A DNA stretch of 64,000 nt from Gallibacterium faecale (lineage in GTDB: Bacteria > Pseudomonadota > Gammaproteobacteria > Enterobacterales > Pasteurellaceae), in contig NZ_JAQIBB010000057.1 of NCBI RefSeq assembly GCF_027920745.1, positions 11,761 through 75,760 on the forward strand, written 5' to 3'. Within the stretch, counting starts at the first letter, position 1. The number at the start of each line of letters is the position of its first letter. Below the pieces are notes generated by a model. It did no database searches, had not been told where the DNA came from, and saw only the letters and a program-made list of their open reading frames with translations. The translations under genes and the position numbers were made by a program. Positions 14,069 to 23,135 of the stretch are shown here, one piece after another.

Positions 14069-15208
14069 TTATTCCTTGTTAGGACTTAACTCAAACTCCA
14101 CATTACTTGTATAGCCGCTATCGTTTAAATTATGTGTAACTTGAGTAACAATCCATTTACTACTATCAATTTGTCCCTTAAAGCCAGCTAAAACCGCTGG
14201 CATTTCAGGGATTAATTCAGGTCTGCCGTAAGCAAGCGTTAGCGAAAAACTGGCAATGCCTCGCTTCATTTTATCAAACGCTGCCTTAGCGCTATTGATC
14301 GCACGCTTTTCTGAATCATAAGTATGGCGTAGCGTTTTCATTTGATTAGCATCGCTTTCAACTGGCTGATGCTGAACTAATACTTTTTGTTTGTTCTTAC
14401 TGACTTTCCCCGTTTTAGTGATAATGTTTTTGCGTTGAATTTCGGAGTGCTTATCAATAATCACTTCGCCTTTTTCCCCTGTATTTGTATTGTAATAATA
14501 AGCACGCACTGCACTATAATTATCCCCCTCGGCAATATTAAAACGATAACTATCGCCCGATTGTTTTGTAATCAAGATTGAGGGCAACGGCTTACCGTTA
14601 GCGGTTTTCATTTCGCCAGCATAGAAGAACATTAGATAACCGTTTTTCACCGTGGCGATAGCGTCATATTCTTTCGCAAGTCGCGTGAGTAAATTAATCG
14701 TACTTTCATTTTGCTGATCTAAGTGTTCGATAGTTTGCTCACCAAGTTCTTTATCGCAGAGTGGTTTTAATTTGTTTTCTGCAGCAAGCTGTGCCACTAA
14801 ATCTTTAATTTTTATTTTATGGAATGAACGCTCTTGCTTTGTTGTTAGTGAGCCGAATAGATCTGCCGACCTTGCTCGCAAAACAAGCGTATCAGGTGGA
14901 CCACTAAACTCAATCTCGTCAACTTTATAACTACCTTTATCGACTAAGCCTGTATCTTTAAAACCAATCGCTAAATTAATGGTTGCCCCTCGACTGGGTA
15001 ATACTAGCTCACTATCGTGATCGCTTAATGTAATATCAAGTTGATCTGCCTCAAAGCCGCGATTATCGGTAAGCGTGAGCGAGATTAAACGCTCGCTGAC
15101 AATGTGCGTAATATCTTTTTGCGTTTTGTCGTCTTTTGACGTAACAACAACCTTAAAAATGGGTTTGCGATGATTGCTATTAAAGAGATCACTAATAATA
15201 TCAATCAT
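14069..15208 (-). CDS. D: Phage tail protein D (late control)
   Basis: 379 residues, matching P2 gpD in length and features: phage-late-control family, ITHIVSERLISLTLTDNRGFEADQLDITLSDHD near the N-terminus and GLVDKGSYKVDEIEFSGPPDTLVLRARSADL. It caps the tail-tube end at the baseplate (hub). Overlaps gpU by 4 bases; last gene of the late tail operon. Confidence 0.93.
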   Translation of the reverse strand: MIDIISDLFNSNHRKPIFKVVVTSKDDKTQKDITHIVSERLISLTLTDNRGFEADQLDITLSDHDSELVLPSRGATINLAIGFKDTGLVDKGSYKVDEIEFSGPPDTLVLRARSADLFGSLTTKQERSFHKIKIKDLVAQLAAENKLKPLCDKELGEQTIEHLDQQNESTINLLTRLAKEYDAIATVKNGYLMFFYAGEMKTANGKPLPSILITKQSGDSYRFNIAEGDNYSAVRAYYYNTNTGEKGEVIIDKHSEIQRKNIITKTGKVSKNKQKVLVQHQPVESDANQMKTLRHTYDSEKRAINSAKAAFDKMKRGIASFSLTLAYGRPELIPEMPAVLAGFKGQIDSSKWIVTQVTHNLNDSGYTSNVEFELSPNKE

Positions 15209-15642
15209 AAGTAATCCATCACTTTTTGCACGAGTTTAACAGACAGTGGATCATCTGTACGCTTTAATGTCATACTAAAATCAATTAAACGTGGTGCACC
15301 GTCCCCGAATAACTCTGTCCGCTCTTCACTAATTTTTTCAATCACGAAATAACCTATCAGCTCAAACGTTGCGCCATCAATCAACGGGTAAGCGTCGCCC
15401 AAATCTGCCATAAGTTCCAACAGTTTAATGCTAACTCTTCCGCCCGTAACTTCTGGCGCTAAACGCCCGCTAATGGTGATAGTTTCGCTTTCTTTGCCAA
15501 TAAATTGAGTTTTCGGCATTAAGCCAATAACGTTATTTGTTGGGTGCCGCCAAGATGATTCTCGGCTTAATGATTGAAAGGGGATTGTTCGCTGCATAAA
15601 AACGAACAATCCAAGTGAAGCAAGTGCGAAATTTTGAAACAT
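15205..15642 (-). CDS. U: Phage tail protein U
   Basis: 145 residues with the P2 gpU hallmark: QSLSRESSWRHPTNNVIGLMPKTQFIGKESETITISGRLAPEVTGG. Together with D in the tail-completion end of P2-like tails. ATG at start is internal to an N-terminal hydrophobic run (FALASLGLFVFMQ) typical of gpU. Confidence 0.92.
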   Translation of the reverse strand: MFQNFALASLGLFVFMQRTIPFQSLSRESSWRHPTNNVIGLMPKTQFIGKESETITISGRLAPEVTGGRVSIKLLELMADLGDAYPLIDGATFELIGYFVIEKISEERTELFGDGAPRLIDFSMTLKRTDDPLSVKLVQKVMDYL

Positions 15643-15644
15643 TG

Positions 15645-16112
15645 CTATAAATCTTCCGCCATTCTTTTGCAGACAATATAGAGATCATTAGGTGAGAATC
15701 GCCAGCTTTGATTAAAACCTAGTGCCGCGGCACAAAATTCTGAACAAAACCACTTATTAGCAGATTGTCGCCATTTCAAGACAACGCCAATCGCACCAAG
15801 CCAGTCATAATCTTGCCCTTTCACTCCATTGTAAAAATAATCTAAATAACGTTTATCTAAATCAATCGGCACAAAATCCCATTTTTCTAAATCTAGTTGC
15901 ATTCGCTTATAACGTACACCGCCGTCCCGCACCGAAGCAGAGAAGCAATGATAATCGCCTTCCTTAGCGCGATAAACAATTTCGCAGTGCGAATACTTCC
16001 CCTTCGTTGTTTTACGCGTTAACCAATCGCAAAACCTCGCCCAGATAGCGGATAAGGATTTTCCCGTTTTTTGCCCTTTGTAAAAAGCGATATAGATATT
16101 ATTCCTCTGCAT
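15645..16112 (-). CDS. Permuted papain-fold (YiiX/NlpC-P60-like) cysteine amidase/hydrolase
   Basis: 155 residues from MQRNNIYIAFYKGQ (GGAGTG upstream); an earlier ATG has no good ribosome-binding site. Motifs: GKYSHCEIVYR supplies the histidine, FCSEFCAAALG the catalytic cysteine, as in permuted papain-fold YiiX/YebB enzymes. Inserted between gpU and the tail-assembly gene. Possibly a tail-associated peptidoglycan-cleaving enzyme aiding DNA entry; substrate not deducible. Confidence 0.68.
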   Translation of the reverse strand: MQRNNIYIAFYKGQKTGKSLSAIWARFCDWLTRKTTKGKYSHCEIVYRAKEGDYHCFSASVRDGGVRYKRMQLDLEKWDFVPIDLDKRYLDYFYNGVKGQDYDWLGAIGVVLKWRQSANKWFCSEFCAAALGFNQSWRFSPNDLYIVCKRMAEDL

Positions 16113-16689
16113 AAATCTCACTCCAACCTGTCGAATAATCGTAATCACCTGGATCATCACTTGCTAACATCGCAATGCGGTGTTGTTCTGCGTTTGCAAA
16201 ATTAGCTTGTTCCATCTGCAAAATCGCTAATGACAACTTATCAAGTAATGTTTTATCCATTTCAACAAACGTCCCGTCCATTGTTTTCCAATTTAATGCT
16301 TCGAAAACCGGTAACGTCCGCATAAATGTGTACTGTTGCCGACTTGGCTCGTTTGTGTGAAACCACTTATCGACGCTAGCAACATAAACGCCGCTATGCG
16401 TCCTTTTATAGCGCTCCGCTTTAATCCTTTCCCAAACCGCATCTTGCCGCTGTTCAATCGGAATAATGACGGGAGGCGCATCAACAACTTGCCCATCAAT
16501 ATATAATTTATTCTGGTTAACAAGTTGCTGTTGTAATGTGCCGTCATCTTCAAAATACAGACAGTTCGGGTATTGTTCCCGCGCCATTTGTTTAGCTTCA
16601 TCATAATTTGGTGCAGTAACCCCAATCACATATGATGTTTCGCGTTTTCCAGTTTCTGGATTGATAATAATTAAATAATCGTTTCTCAT
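16099..16689 (-). CDS. DUF4376 protein, tail-fibre assembly-like
   Basis: 196 residues. AVWERIKAERYKRTHSGVYVASVDKWFHTNEPSRQQY is the DUF4376 signature, a domain common in tail-fibre-associated accessory proteins. The N-terminal half (EQYPNCLYFEDDGTLQQQL) is variable. The start overlaps the stop of E' as ATGA. Confidence 0.72.
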   Translation of the reverse strand: MRNDYLIIINPETGKRETSYVIGVTAPNYDEAKQMAREQYPNCLYFEDDGTLQQQLVNQNKLYIDGQVVDAPPVIIPIEQRQDAVWERIKAERYKRTHSGVYVASVDKWFHTNEPSRQQYTFMRTLPVFEALNWKTMDGTFVEMDKTLLDKLSLAILQMEQANFANAEQHRIAMLASDDPGDYDYSTGWSEIYAEE

Positions 16690-17128
16690 TCTGATTGACT
16701 ACGTTCGATTGCTTTTTCACGCCATGACATTAATTCATCTAAATACATTTCATTAAATGCAGTCGGTTGCCAGTGAAAGACCGTTGCAATATCTGCAATC
16801 GCATCATCAACGGTCTGCGGCACTAAAATCACGCCGTTTCGAGTTGATCCGGTTTGATAAAAAAAGTGATAACGCTTGTCGCTAATTCTGTAAAATCAAC
16901 AATATCAAGCGATTTAATTTCCACTTCTGTTAACGCTGGCGAGGTAACGCGAGGTAATAACTTCGTAATTGCGTCAACATCAACATTTAACACATCAACT
17001 AATTTCAATCCCTTTAACGCAAAGACATTTGGCTTATTAATCACAATGTCTGTAATTGTGTTTTCGCCACGACGAATACCTGCAGTTAATGTTACTGTTT
17101 TTTGATTATCTGTTTTTACTTTAGTCAT
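16686..17128 (-). CDS. E': Tail chaperone E-E' fusion by -1 ribosomal frameshift
   Basis: Gene E (16829-17128) and the downstream E' frame overlap. A run of seven T on the coding strand (complement of 16859-16865, reading ACT TTT TTT) fits the slippery heptamer used in P2 E/E'. A -1 shift there leaves an open frame that continues YQTGSTRNGVILVPQTVDDAI and into the GpE-family domain HWQPTAFNEMYLDELMSWREKA (P2 gpE' core). The fusion would be 147 residues. E and E+E' assist tape-measure assembly. Confidence 0.82.
16829..17128 (-). CDS. E: Phage tail assembly protein E
   Basis: 99 residues (TLTAGIRRGENTITDIVINKPNVFALKGLKLVDVLNVDVDAITKLLPRVTSPALTEVEIKSLDIVDFTELATSVITFF), the tail-assembly chaperone family found between FII and T in P2-like phages. 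Its 3' end carries the T7 slippery run that gives the E' extension. Confidence 0.9.
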   Translation of the reverse strand: MTKVKTDNQKTVTLTAGIRRGENTITDIVINKPNVFALKGLKLVDVLNVDVDAITKLLPRVTSPALTEVEIKSLDIVDFTELATSVITFFIKPDQLETA

Positions 17129-17190
17129 TTTTTAATCCTTAAGTTGTAATTGAGAAAAGCCCCTTTGCGGGGCGTAGGGTGGTGTAAAAA

Positions 17191-17697
17191 TTAGATTCCG
17201 ATTGCCGCTCGGTGGTCGGCGAGTTTATCGTCACCATCAACAACATAGATCATATTCAGCATATCTATTTCAACGACATCACGACTATTTTCAATGAGCT
17301 TGTAATAGGTTAATGAGGCTTTAAATGTTTGTTCCGTATCATCGCCAGCCTTACTATTGCCCGGATCAATTTCGGTAAAACGCCCGTGCATTACAATTTC
17401 AATCGGCGTTACCTCGCCGCTATCATCCTGCTGATATGCGCCAGTAAAACGTAATTGCACGTCTGAGATATTTTTGCCAAATTGACGAAATAACTCTGTC
17501 ATATAACCGCCCATCTTGATTTCCGCTTCCAGCTTTTCTAAACCAAGATCAACGTCAACCGCACCAATCATTCCGCCGGAACGATACTCTTCAGATTTAA
17601 TTGCCAGCTTGGGTTGCGTAACTTCGGTAACTTGTCCTCGATAGTTATTACCATCAATAAACATATTCATATATTTTAGTTTTCTCGGCATTGCCAT
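17191..17697 (-). CDS. FII: Major tail tube protein FII
   Basis: 168 residues starting MAMPRKLKYMNMFIDGNNY, the almost invariant FII N-terminus of P2-like phages, and continuing with the tube-domain YRSGGMIGAVDVDLGLEKLEAEI. It stacks inside the contractile sheath. Starts 12 bases after FI. Confidence 0.95.
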   Translation of the reverse strand: MAMPRKLKYMNMFIDGNNYRGQVTEVTQPKLAIKSEEYRSGGMIGAVDVDLGLEKLEAEIKMGGYMTELFRQFGKNISDVQLRFTGAYQQDDSGEVTPIEIVMHGRFTEIDPGNSKAGDDTEQTFKASLTYYKLIENSRDVVEIDMLNMIYVVDGDDKLADHRAAIGI

Positions 17698-17709
17698 TTG
17701 TTACGCTCC

Positions 17710-18909
17710 TTATGAATTTACTCGACTAACAAAATCAACAAGATAAGAATCGGTAAAGCGTTGATTAAATTGCAACTGTTCTAGTGGCGGTACAGGTGTA
17801 TAGTCATAATCAATAATTAACTTACCGTCTGATAGATTTTCTTTCGAATTTAGATCTGCAGTAATCCAAGCATTACCGCCCATCAACATGCCTTTATTTG
17901 TAAGATCACGCCATTTTGCTTTGATGCCCTCGATAATGTCTTTCACTAACGTAACCGACATATCTTTATCCATTGCCCAGTCAAAGGATTGTGCAATTGT
18001 ATCTTTCAGCACTTGTGCCGTGCGGGTGTAAACCTCAAATTTAAATTTCGGCTCATCAGAACAAGTACGCAAGCCCCAGAAGCGGAAGCCGTTATAATTG
18101 ATACAACAAGTAATCCCTTTTTCATTCAAGAAATTAACGTCTGTTGAGCTGTCGTTAATATCAAAATAAATTTCTTTGGTAACGCCAGACACGCCGTTAA
18201 TTGCCTTGTTAGAAATAGATGTATGCCAGCCTTGCTCTTTGTCTAAATAAGCACGCACTGCTGCAGCACGTACTACTGCATAATCCACTTCATTTTTTAA
18301 TGTTAATGGATTGAACGAAATAAAATCACCGAAAATTAACATCACTTCACGCTGTGCGAAGTTTTTACGGTAAGTTAAAACTTGCTCTTTGGTGTTACAG
18401 CCGTAACAAGAGAGATAAGCAAATGCGTTCATTTTTGCCGCCAAGGCAGCCAATTCAATCGCTACTTCTTTGGTGTCGTGTTTTGGTACGCATAAAATAC
18501 GTGGTTTAATGCCGTATTTGACCGACGCCGTGAGCAACGCTTTCATGCCAGTGTAATTACCGTTTTCATCTGTTGTACCGATAATATTGGCGTTCATTTC
18601 TGATTTGTACTCTTCTGCTTCTGTTGATTCATCGTGCGTTGATTCTGGCACACGCACAACAATCACTTTACAGTTAACAATATCAGCAATGCCATCTAAC
18701 GATCTTGCTAGCGTGCCTTTCGTGCCAGCTTTTGCAATATAGGCTTGTGGGTTGGTAAGTAATACAGCTTTATTTAGCGGAAAAGTATCATCGTCAGCAT
18801 CTGATGCAGTGGCGACTAGCCCAATGATAGCAGTAGATACCATCTGAATTGAGCGAACGCCCTCAGTAATCTCGTTGACTCTGACCCCGTGTAGGTATTC
18901 TTCGGACAT
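17710..18909 (-). CDS. FI: Tail sheath protein FI
   Basis: 399 residues, same length as P2 FI (396). MSEEYLHGVRVNEITEGVRSIQMVSTAIIGLVATA is the conserved start; GFRFWGLRTC and YTPVPPLEQLQFNQRFTDSYLVDF near the C-terminus are the conserved sheath motifs. Contracts during DNA injection. First gene of its late block; 18910-19054 is its upstream region. Confidence 0.95.
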   Translation of the reverse strand: MSEEYLHGVRVNEITEGVRSIQMVSTAIIGLVATASDADDDTFPLNKAVLLTNPQAYIAKAGTKGTLARSLDGIADIVNCKVIVVRVPESTHDESTEAEEYKSEMNANIIGTTDENGNYTGMKALLTASVKYGIKPRILCVPKHDTKEVAIELAALAAKMNAFAYLSCYGCNTKEQVLTYRKNFAQREVMLIFGDFISFNPLTLKNEVDYAVVRAAAVRAYLDKEQGWHTSISNKAINGVSGVTKEIYFDINDSSTDVNFLNEKGITCCINYNGFRFWGLRTCSDEPKFKFEVYTRTAQVLKDTIAQSFDWAMDKDMSVTLVKDIIEGIKAKWRDLTNKGMLMGGNAWITADLNSKENLSDGKLIIDYDYTPVPPLEQLQFNQRFTDSYLVDFVSRVNS

Positions 18910-19054
18910 AGCAAATCCCTGTTTGTTGTTGATAATGAAGAGATATTGCTATTGTGATCGTCAGCTAATTTATATGCTATCTAATAAACCTGTGAAATGA
19001 CTTATCACATTACAGAGCTTGTAAGTTAGATACTAAAAAAATAGGAGAAAAATT

Positions 19055-19177
19055 ATGAGATTACCAAACGGCTATGGCAGCGTAATTAAATTAAGTGGAA
19101 ATAGACACAGACCTTATTTAGCCCGAAAAACAGTTGGTTACGATGCAAACCCAAGGGGGAAGCTATTTAGGAGATAA
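19055..19177 (+). pseudogene. Remnant of a tyrosine integrase/recombinase N-terminus
   Basis: 40 codons, MRLPNGYGSVIKLSGNRHRPYLARKTVGYD..., match the arm-binding N-terminus typical of integrases (LPNGYGSVxKLSGxRRxPY) that are common in Firmicutes elements. It has a good AGGAG site but stops at codon 41, and no catalytic domain follows. Possibly a captured fragment. Confidence 0.4.
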
Positions 19178-19394
19178 ACCAATTTGTTACGCTACACTAG
19201 CAATAACCGTTAATAAAGTATTTGCTGCTATCCCGTATCAAGTTGAAGGCGGAACAGAAGTAATGGGAGCTCCAGAAAGCATTGTTGCTTGGGGTATAGA
19301 GAAAGCCAACAATAAAACTCAAATTTGCTTATTAAATAAAAAAGACTGGTCAAGACCATCAGATTATCAATTTTTTATTGCATTTTGTGTATAA
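19134..19394 (+). pseudogene. Inverted tail-fibre tip fragment
   Basis: 86 codons in a frame shifted relative to the recombinase remnant: ICYATLAITVNKVFAAIPYQVEGG...IVAWGIEKANN...YQFFIAFCV. The layout (sheet-rich tip ending FFIAFCV) resembles the C-terminus of H-type fibres such as the neighbour's VTQVSLPIKYGTKNLF...NFIAYTD...WISLGI. It lies tail to tail with the fibre gene (18 bases apart) and has no start of its own apart from a TTG/ATG inside the remnant. Perhaps an unused alternative tip allele. Confidence 0.4.
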
Positions 19395-19412
19395 ACAGTG
19401 CCTAGCCCTTGG

Positions 19413-21359
19413 CTAGATACCAAGACTGATCCAAGCAACTTTACCCCCATTCTTTAATAGTGATGGGTTATCTGTATAAGCAATAAAATTAAAACCTCCT
19501 AGCGAATAATCTTCTTGAGTTTTTGTTAGTTCGTATTGCATTGTTCCAAATGTAAATTCACCATTACAAAATAGATTTTTAGTACCATATTTAATGGGAA
19601 GTGATACTTGAGTTACAGACCATGTTTGATTGTCTATATAATTAAAATAATGAACAAACAATCCCCCTTGGATAATTAGCCCGCCATAAAGTGGTCCTAA
19701 GCTTATCCACCAAGCGTTTGGATTTGCAAAATCATATCTAATACCAAGCGGGTTATTTCCATTTTGCCCCAATAAATTTGCAATGCTTTTTAATCCAGCA
19801 ATATTACCGGCTAATAGAGCAGATATAGCTGATACAATATTACTAAATGACTTTGTATCGTCTATCTGAAAATCAGCCGCTTCTAACTTAGCTTTTCCAC
19901 TGCCACCGTCTGTTTTATATGGTGAGTTGAACTGAAAATGGAATATGTTATTTTCGTCGTCAGCCCAGATACCATCAGCATTTTTTGAGTTTTTTGCTGA
20001 GCTAAGGTCGCCTCCCGGCATTCCGTCGTTAAACATCAGCATATTACTGTTTATGTTTAAATCGCCTATGACACCTACTTTTCCGTTTGATAGTGTCAAT
20101 ATTTTGTTTGAGGCCGTAGAGTTGTTATAAAATATATGCCCACTGGTCGAACAATAATCAAGATAGTCTGCGCCGTTTGATGTTGATGAGATTTTACGAG
20201 CGTACAGCTTATTACCAGCGCTAATTGTTACATCACCGTTTACTGTGCCGCCAGTATATAAATCTAGCTTATCTATCGCATCAATTCTTGTCCACTGCGT
20301 CCAAGATTTGGTATTTTCTCCATTGTATTTGCGTAAATAAACGTGCTTATTGTGCAAGCACGTGTATCGTTGTAAAAGACCTCCTGAATTAATCACCTCT
20401 AATGACCCTGCTTGAGTCTCTGGATAGTTTTTATCTAGTGTTGCTCGTGTGGAATTACTTTGTGTGTAGATACCCGCTGTTCTTATATCGTTAAGGTTTT
20501 CATCAGTACCGATATTTCTAACAACAAAATCCTTAATTCCGTATCCGGCAAGAGTAGTAGCTGGTGATTGCTTTCTATTGGCGAGGTTCAACGCTTCGAC
20601 ACCTTTGTCATATGCTGTTTTAGCTGCATAGCTTGTTGCTACTGTGTCACTGCTAGTACTGTTGACTGCATTTGATTTTTTACTATTTGGGATGTAATTA
20701 CTCAGATTTCGAGTAATAGCGTCAATTAATGCTTTTAAGGCTTTACCCGCTTTTGCGGTTAAACTTAAAGTTTCGCTGTCACTATCTAAAGCGCTTGTAA
20801 GCTGCACGATACCGGCTTGAGATGTTGTTGCTTTATCTATTGCATGTGTATGACCTGTCATATCAACAGCATTTGTTGTATTTTCAGTGATCCCTTTTGG
20901 TTTCACTTCAAGTCTAGTTGCATAAACAGTTGTGCTATCAACAGTTAATTCAACGTTATCTACTGATTGCACTTTCAAGATAAGTCTAATCAACAATGAT
21001 TGACCGCTTCCGCTAGCTAAGATCGGTTTATATGTTTCAGGGTAGTTTCCGACAGCAATTAATTGATCTCTATCGTTATACACGCCTAATTCTCTGATAT
21101 ACCATCCCCCAACATCTGGTGGTATGTTTAGTTCAACAACTACATTTTGTGGATTTTTTGTATCTGCAGCGACAGATGTTACTGTGTTACGATATACTTC
21201 ATTGACTAGCTTAGTTTGAGTTCTTTTCGGTACAACAATTGCACCATTCCCATCTCCAATTGCGATTTTTTTTATTTTTATAGTACCAGCGTCAGATATT
21301 GCTTGTGCAATATCTAATTCACCTTGTGCGGTTAAAATAGAGTAATATTGTTTTTCCAT
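19413..21359 (-). CDS. H: Tail fibre protein H
   Basis: 648 residues. The N-terminal 160 residues are the P2 gpH attachment domain (YYSILTAQGELDIAQAISDAGTIKIKKIAIGDGNG, PPDVGGWYIRELGVYNDRDQLIAVGNYPETYKP). The middle is a repetitive shaft (TAKAGKALKALIDAITRNLSNY, NAVNSTSSDTVATSYAAKTAYDKGVEALNLANRK) and the tip is divergent. Recognises the host surface. The start follows gpI by 3 bases. Confidence 0.9.
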   Translation of the reverse strand: MEKQYYSILTAQGELDIAQAISDAGTIKIKKIAIGDGNGAIVVPKRTQTKLVNEVYRNTVTSVAADTKNPQNVVVELNIPPDVGGWYIRELGVYNDRDQLIAVGNYPETYKPILASGSGQSLLIRLILKVQSVDNVELTVDSTTVYATRLEVKPKGITENTTNAVDMTGHTHAIDKATTSQAGIVQLTSALDSDSETLSLTAKAGKALKALIDAITRNLSNYIPNSKKSNAVNSTSSDTVATSYAAKTAYDKGVEALNLANRKQSPATTLAGYGIKDFVVRNIGTDENLNDIRTAGIYTQSNSTRATLDKNYPETQAGSLEVINSGGLLQRYTCLHNKHVYLRKYNGENTKSWTQWTRIDAIDKLDLYTGGTVNGDVTISAGNKLYARKISSTSNGADYLDYCSTSGHIFYNNSTASNKILTLSNGKVGVIGDLNINSNMLMFNDGMPGGDLSSAKNSKNADGIWADDENNIFHFQFNSPYKTDGGSGKAKLEAADFQIDDTKSFSNIVSAISALLAGNIAGLKSIANLLGQNGNNPLGIRYDFANPNAWWISLGPLYGGLIIQGGLFVHYFNYIDNQTWSVTQVSLPIKYGTKNLFCNGEFTFGTMQYELTKTQEDYSLGGFNFIAYTDNPSLLKNGGKVAWISLGI

Positions 21360-21362
21360 ATT

Positions 21363-21899
21363 TTAGTCTCGCGGATAGATTTCTGTTATTGTTCCTGATG
21401 TGATAGTACTTGCTACGTTTGTGTCGCAGATGTTTGTTAATGTGATAATGAGTTGTCGTAGTGTGCGTGATACTGGTTTTGTGTTATCAATTAAGCGTAG
21501 TAATTCTTTATTTAGCTTTTCAGTTAATCCTGATGCGGGCACTTCAATCGATAATCTAAATGTTCCCGCTTGTGCTGCGGGAGTTTCTTCAAACCATTCC
21601 GTCAAATCGGTGATATAGCCAAACGGCTCAATAGCACGCTTGATTGCTGATATTGTGCCTTTGTACTTGTGCGTTCTGAATGCATTACGAATGACTTCGC
21701 GTTTCTTTTCTTGATTCCAACTTTCTTCCCAATAATCGACAGACAATGCCCATGCCAAGAAAGGGAGTAACGGTTCTGGGCATTTGTCTGCGTTCCACAA
21801 AATCGAATAGTCCACATCCAGATACTCAGCTAATGCACAAATTTGAGCTGCTTTTTGTTCTAGCTGACTTGAGCCAACGGGTAACAGTGTTTTAGTCAT
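21363..21899 (-). CDS. I: Tail protein I (baseplate)
   Basis: 178 residues from MTKTLLPVGSSQLEQKA; a longer frame overlaps gpJ by 59 bases and is less likely. LLPFLAWALSVDYWEESW and FRTHKYKGTISAIKRAIEPFGY are the gpI (Phage_tail_I) motifs. Connects fibres to the baseplate. The 5' end overlaps gpJ by 8 bases. Confidence 0.93.
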   Translation of the reverse strand: MTKTLLPVGSSQLEQKAAQICALAEYLDVDYSILWNADKCPEPLLPFLAWALSVDYWEESWNQEKKREVIRNAFRTHKYKGTISAIKRAIEPFGYITDLTEWFEETPAAQAGTFRLSIEVPASGLTEKLNKELLRLIDNTKPVSRTLRQLIITLTNICDTNVASTITSGTITEIYPRD

Positions 21900-22806
21900 C
21901 TGATTCTGTGACCTCCAAATTGATGGACTCACAGTAACCAGCCTGGTCATGTGCTAGCACAATGTTTTGTGTTGGCTGTGTTACTTCAACGCGTTGTACG
22001 CCTTCAACGTGTAGTGCCGCATGGATTGCAGAGATATTAATATCTTTACCAAGTCTTAATTGTCGACGAACAAATTCATTAATTCTTTTTAATGCTTCGG
22101 CTTTAATCGGTTCTGACTCTGGTCCCTTGTAGGTGTATAGTGTCGCCTGTATTTGATAATTTTGGATTTGTACCGATTGCACGGTGACACGGTCAGCAAC
22201 AGGACGCACATTTTCATCATTTAATGCAATGCGAACTTTATTTAAGAGATCTGCTTCTGCGGTTCCGTTGCCGTTATATGACAAAACAGACACAGTCACA
22301 TAACATGGCTGTGGTGAGTAAACATCAACATCCGCAACACGTCCATCACTCGATAAAGCGTGATATTCATAACTTGACTTTGCGCCAGCGGTGCTAATCG
22401 AATCAAATGCTAATTGAGCGCGATAGCGTAATGCTTCATCGCCTTCTAAAATTTCAGGAATTGGTGGATTGGCAGTATTGTCTGCTTGTTGGATAACTAA
22501 ACGTGCTACATTGTAATTAGCGGCGATAGCATCAAGATCTGCACCAGTTGCGTGTGCCAGTGATACGGCTAATGCACCGTTATTAATACGTTGTCTAAGC
22601 AATAACTCTCGATAAGCATTTTCTTGTAATAGCTTAACGATTGGCTCGCTTTCTAACTGCAATCGTTGTAACCAAAAATCTTTGTCTTCTTGCTTGTCGT
22701 ATAATGTAATAAATGCTTGTTTCCTTGCTTCAAAGATCGCTTCAAAATTTAATGCTTCTAGGAAATCTGGCTGCGGTATCTTGGATAAATCAATTAATGC
22801 ACTCAT
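21892..22806 (-). CDS. J: Baseplate protein J
   Basis: 304 residues, the size of P2 gpJ. Motifs DLSKIPQPDFLEALNFEAIFEARK and HALSSDGRVADVDVYSPQPCYVTVSVLS, then a C-terminal region with INEFVRRQLRLGKDINISAIHAALHVEGVQRVEV. Forms the baseplate wedge with gpW and gpI. Overlaps gpW by 4 bases. Confidence 0.94.
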   Translation of the reverse strand: MSALIDLSKIPQPDFLEALNFEAIFEARKQAFITLYDKQEDKDFWLQRLQLESEPIVKLLQENAYRELLLRQRINNGALAVSLAHATGADLDAIAANYNVARLVIQQADNTANPPIPEILEGDEALRYRAQLAFDSISTAGAKSSYEYHALSSDGRVADVDVYSPQPCYVTVSVLSYNGNGTAEADLLNKVRIALNDENVRPVADRVTVQSVQIQNYQIQATLYTYKGPESEPIKAEALKRINEFVRRQLRLGKDINISAIHAALHVEGVQRVEVTQPTQNIVLAHDQAGYCESINLEVTESDD

Positions 22807-23135
22807 AACGTTAAGCCTATTTTTTGATAGTTGATGTTTTGTTGATTACGTTTAAGTACGCCACTTAGATCTGCGACAAATTTTTGATCTTGCAGATAGA
22901 CCTTAAATGCTTTTATGTCGATACGCGGCTCCCATTGCTTTATTGCAATAATGCAAGCCGCAGACATTTGCAGCATTAGCGCTTGACTTAACGGACGATC
23001 GATAAGTTGATAGAGATAACTGCCGTATTCACGCCGTTGAATTCTTGAGCCAACGGCCGTAATTAAAATATCGGTAACAGACTGTTTAATATGTGCTATT
23101 TCATCGGTGATTTGTGTGCCGTTACTTTTGTTCAT
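22803..23135 (-). CDS. W: Baseplate wedge protein W (gp25-like)
   Basis: 110 residues. IKQSVTDILITAVGSRIQRREYGSYLYQLIDRPLSQAL is the gp25/gpW lysozyme-like fold motif (GSRxxxxxYGS). Shares its first base with the end of gpV. Confidence 0.93.
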   Translation of the reverse strand: MNKSNGTQITDEIAHIKQSVTDILITAVGSRIQRREYGSYLYQLIDRPLSQALMLQMSAACIIAIKQWEPRIDIKAFKVYLQDQKFVADLSGVLKRNQQNINYQKIGLTL

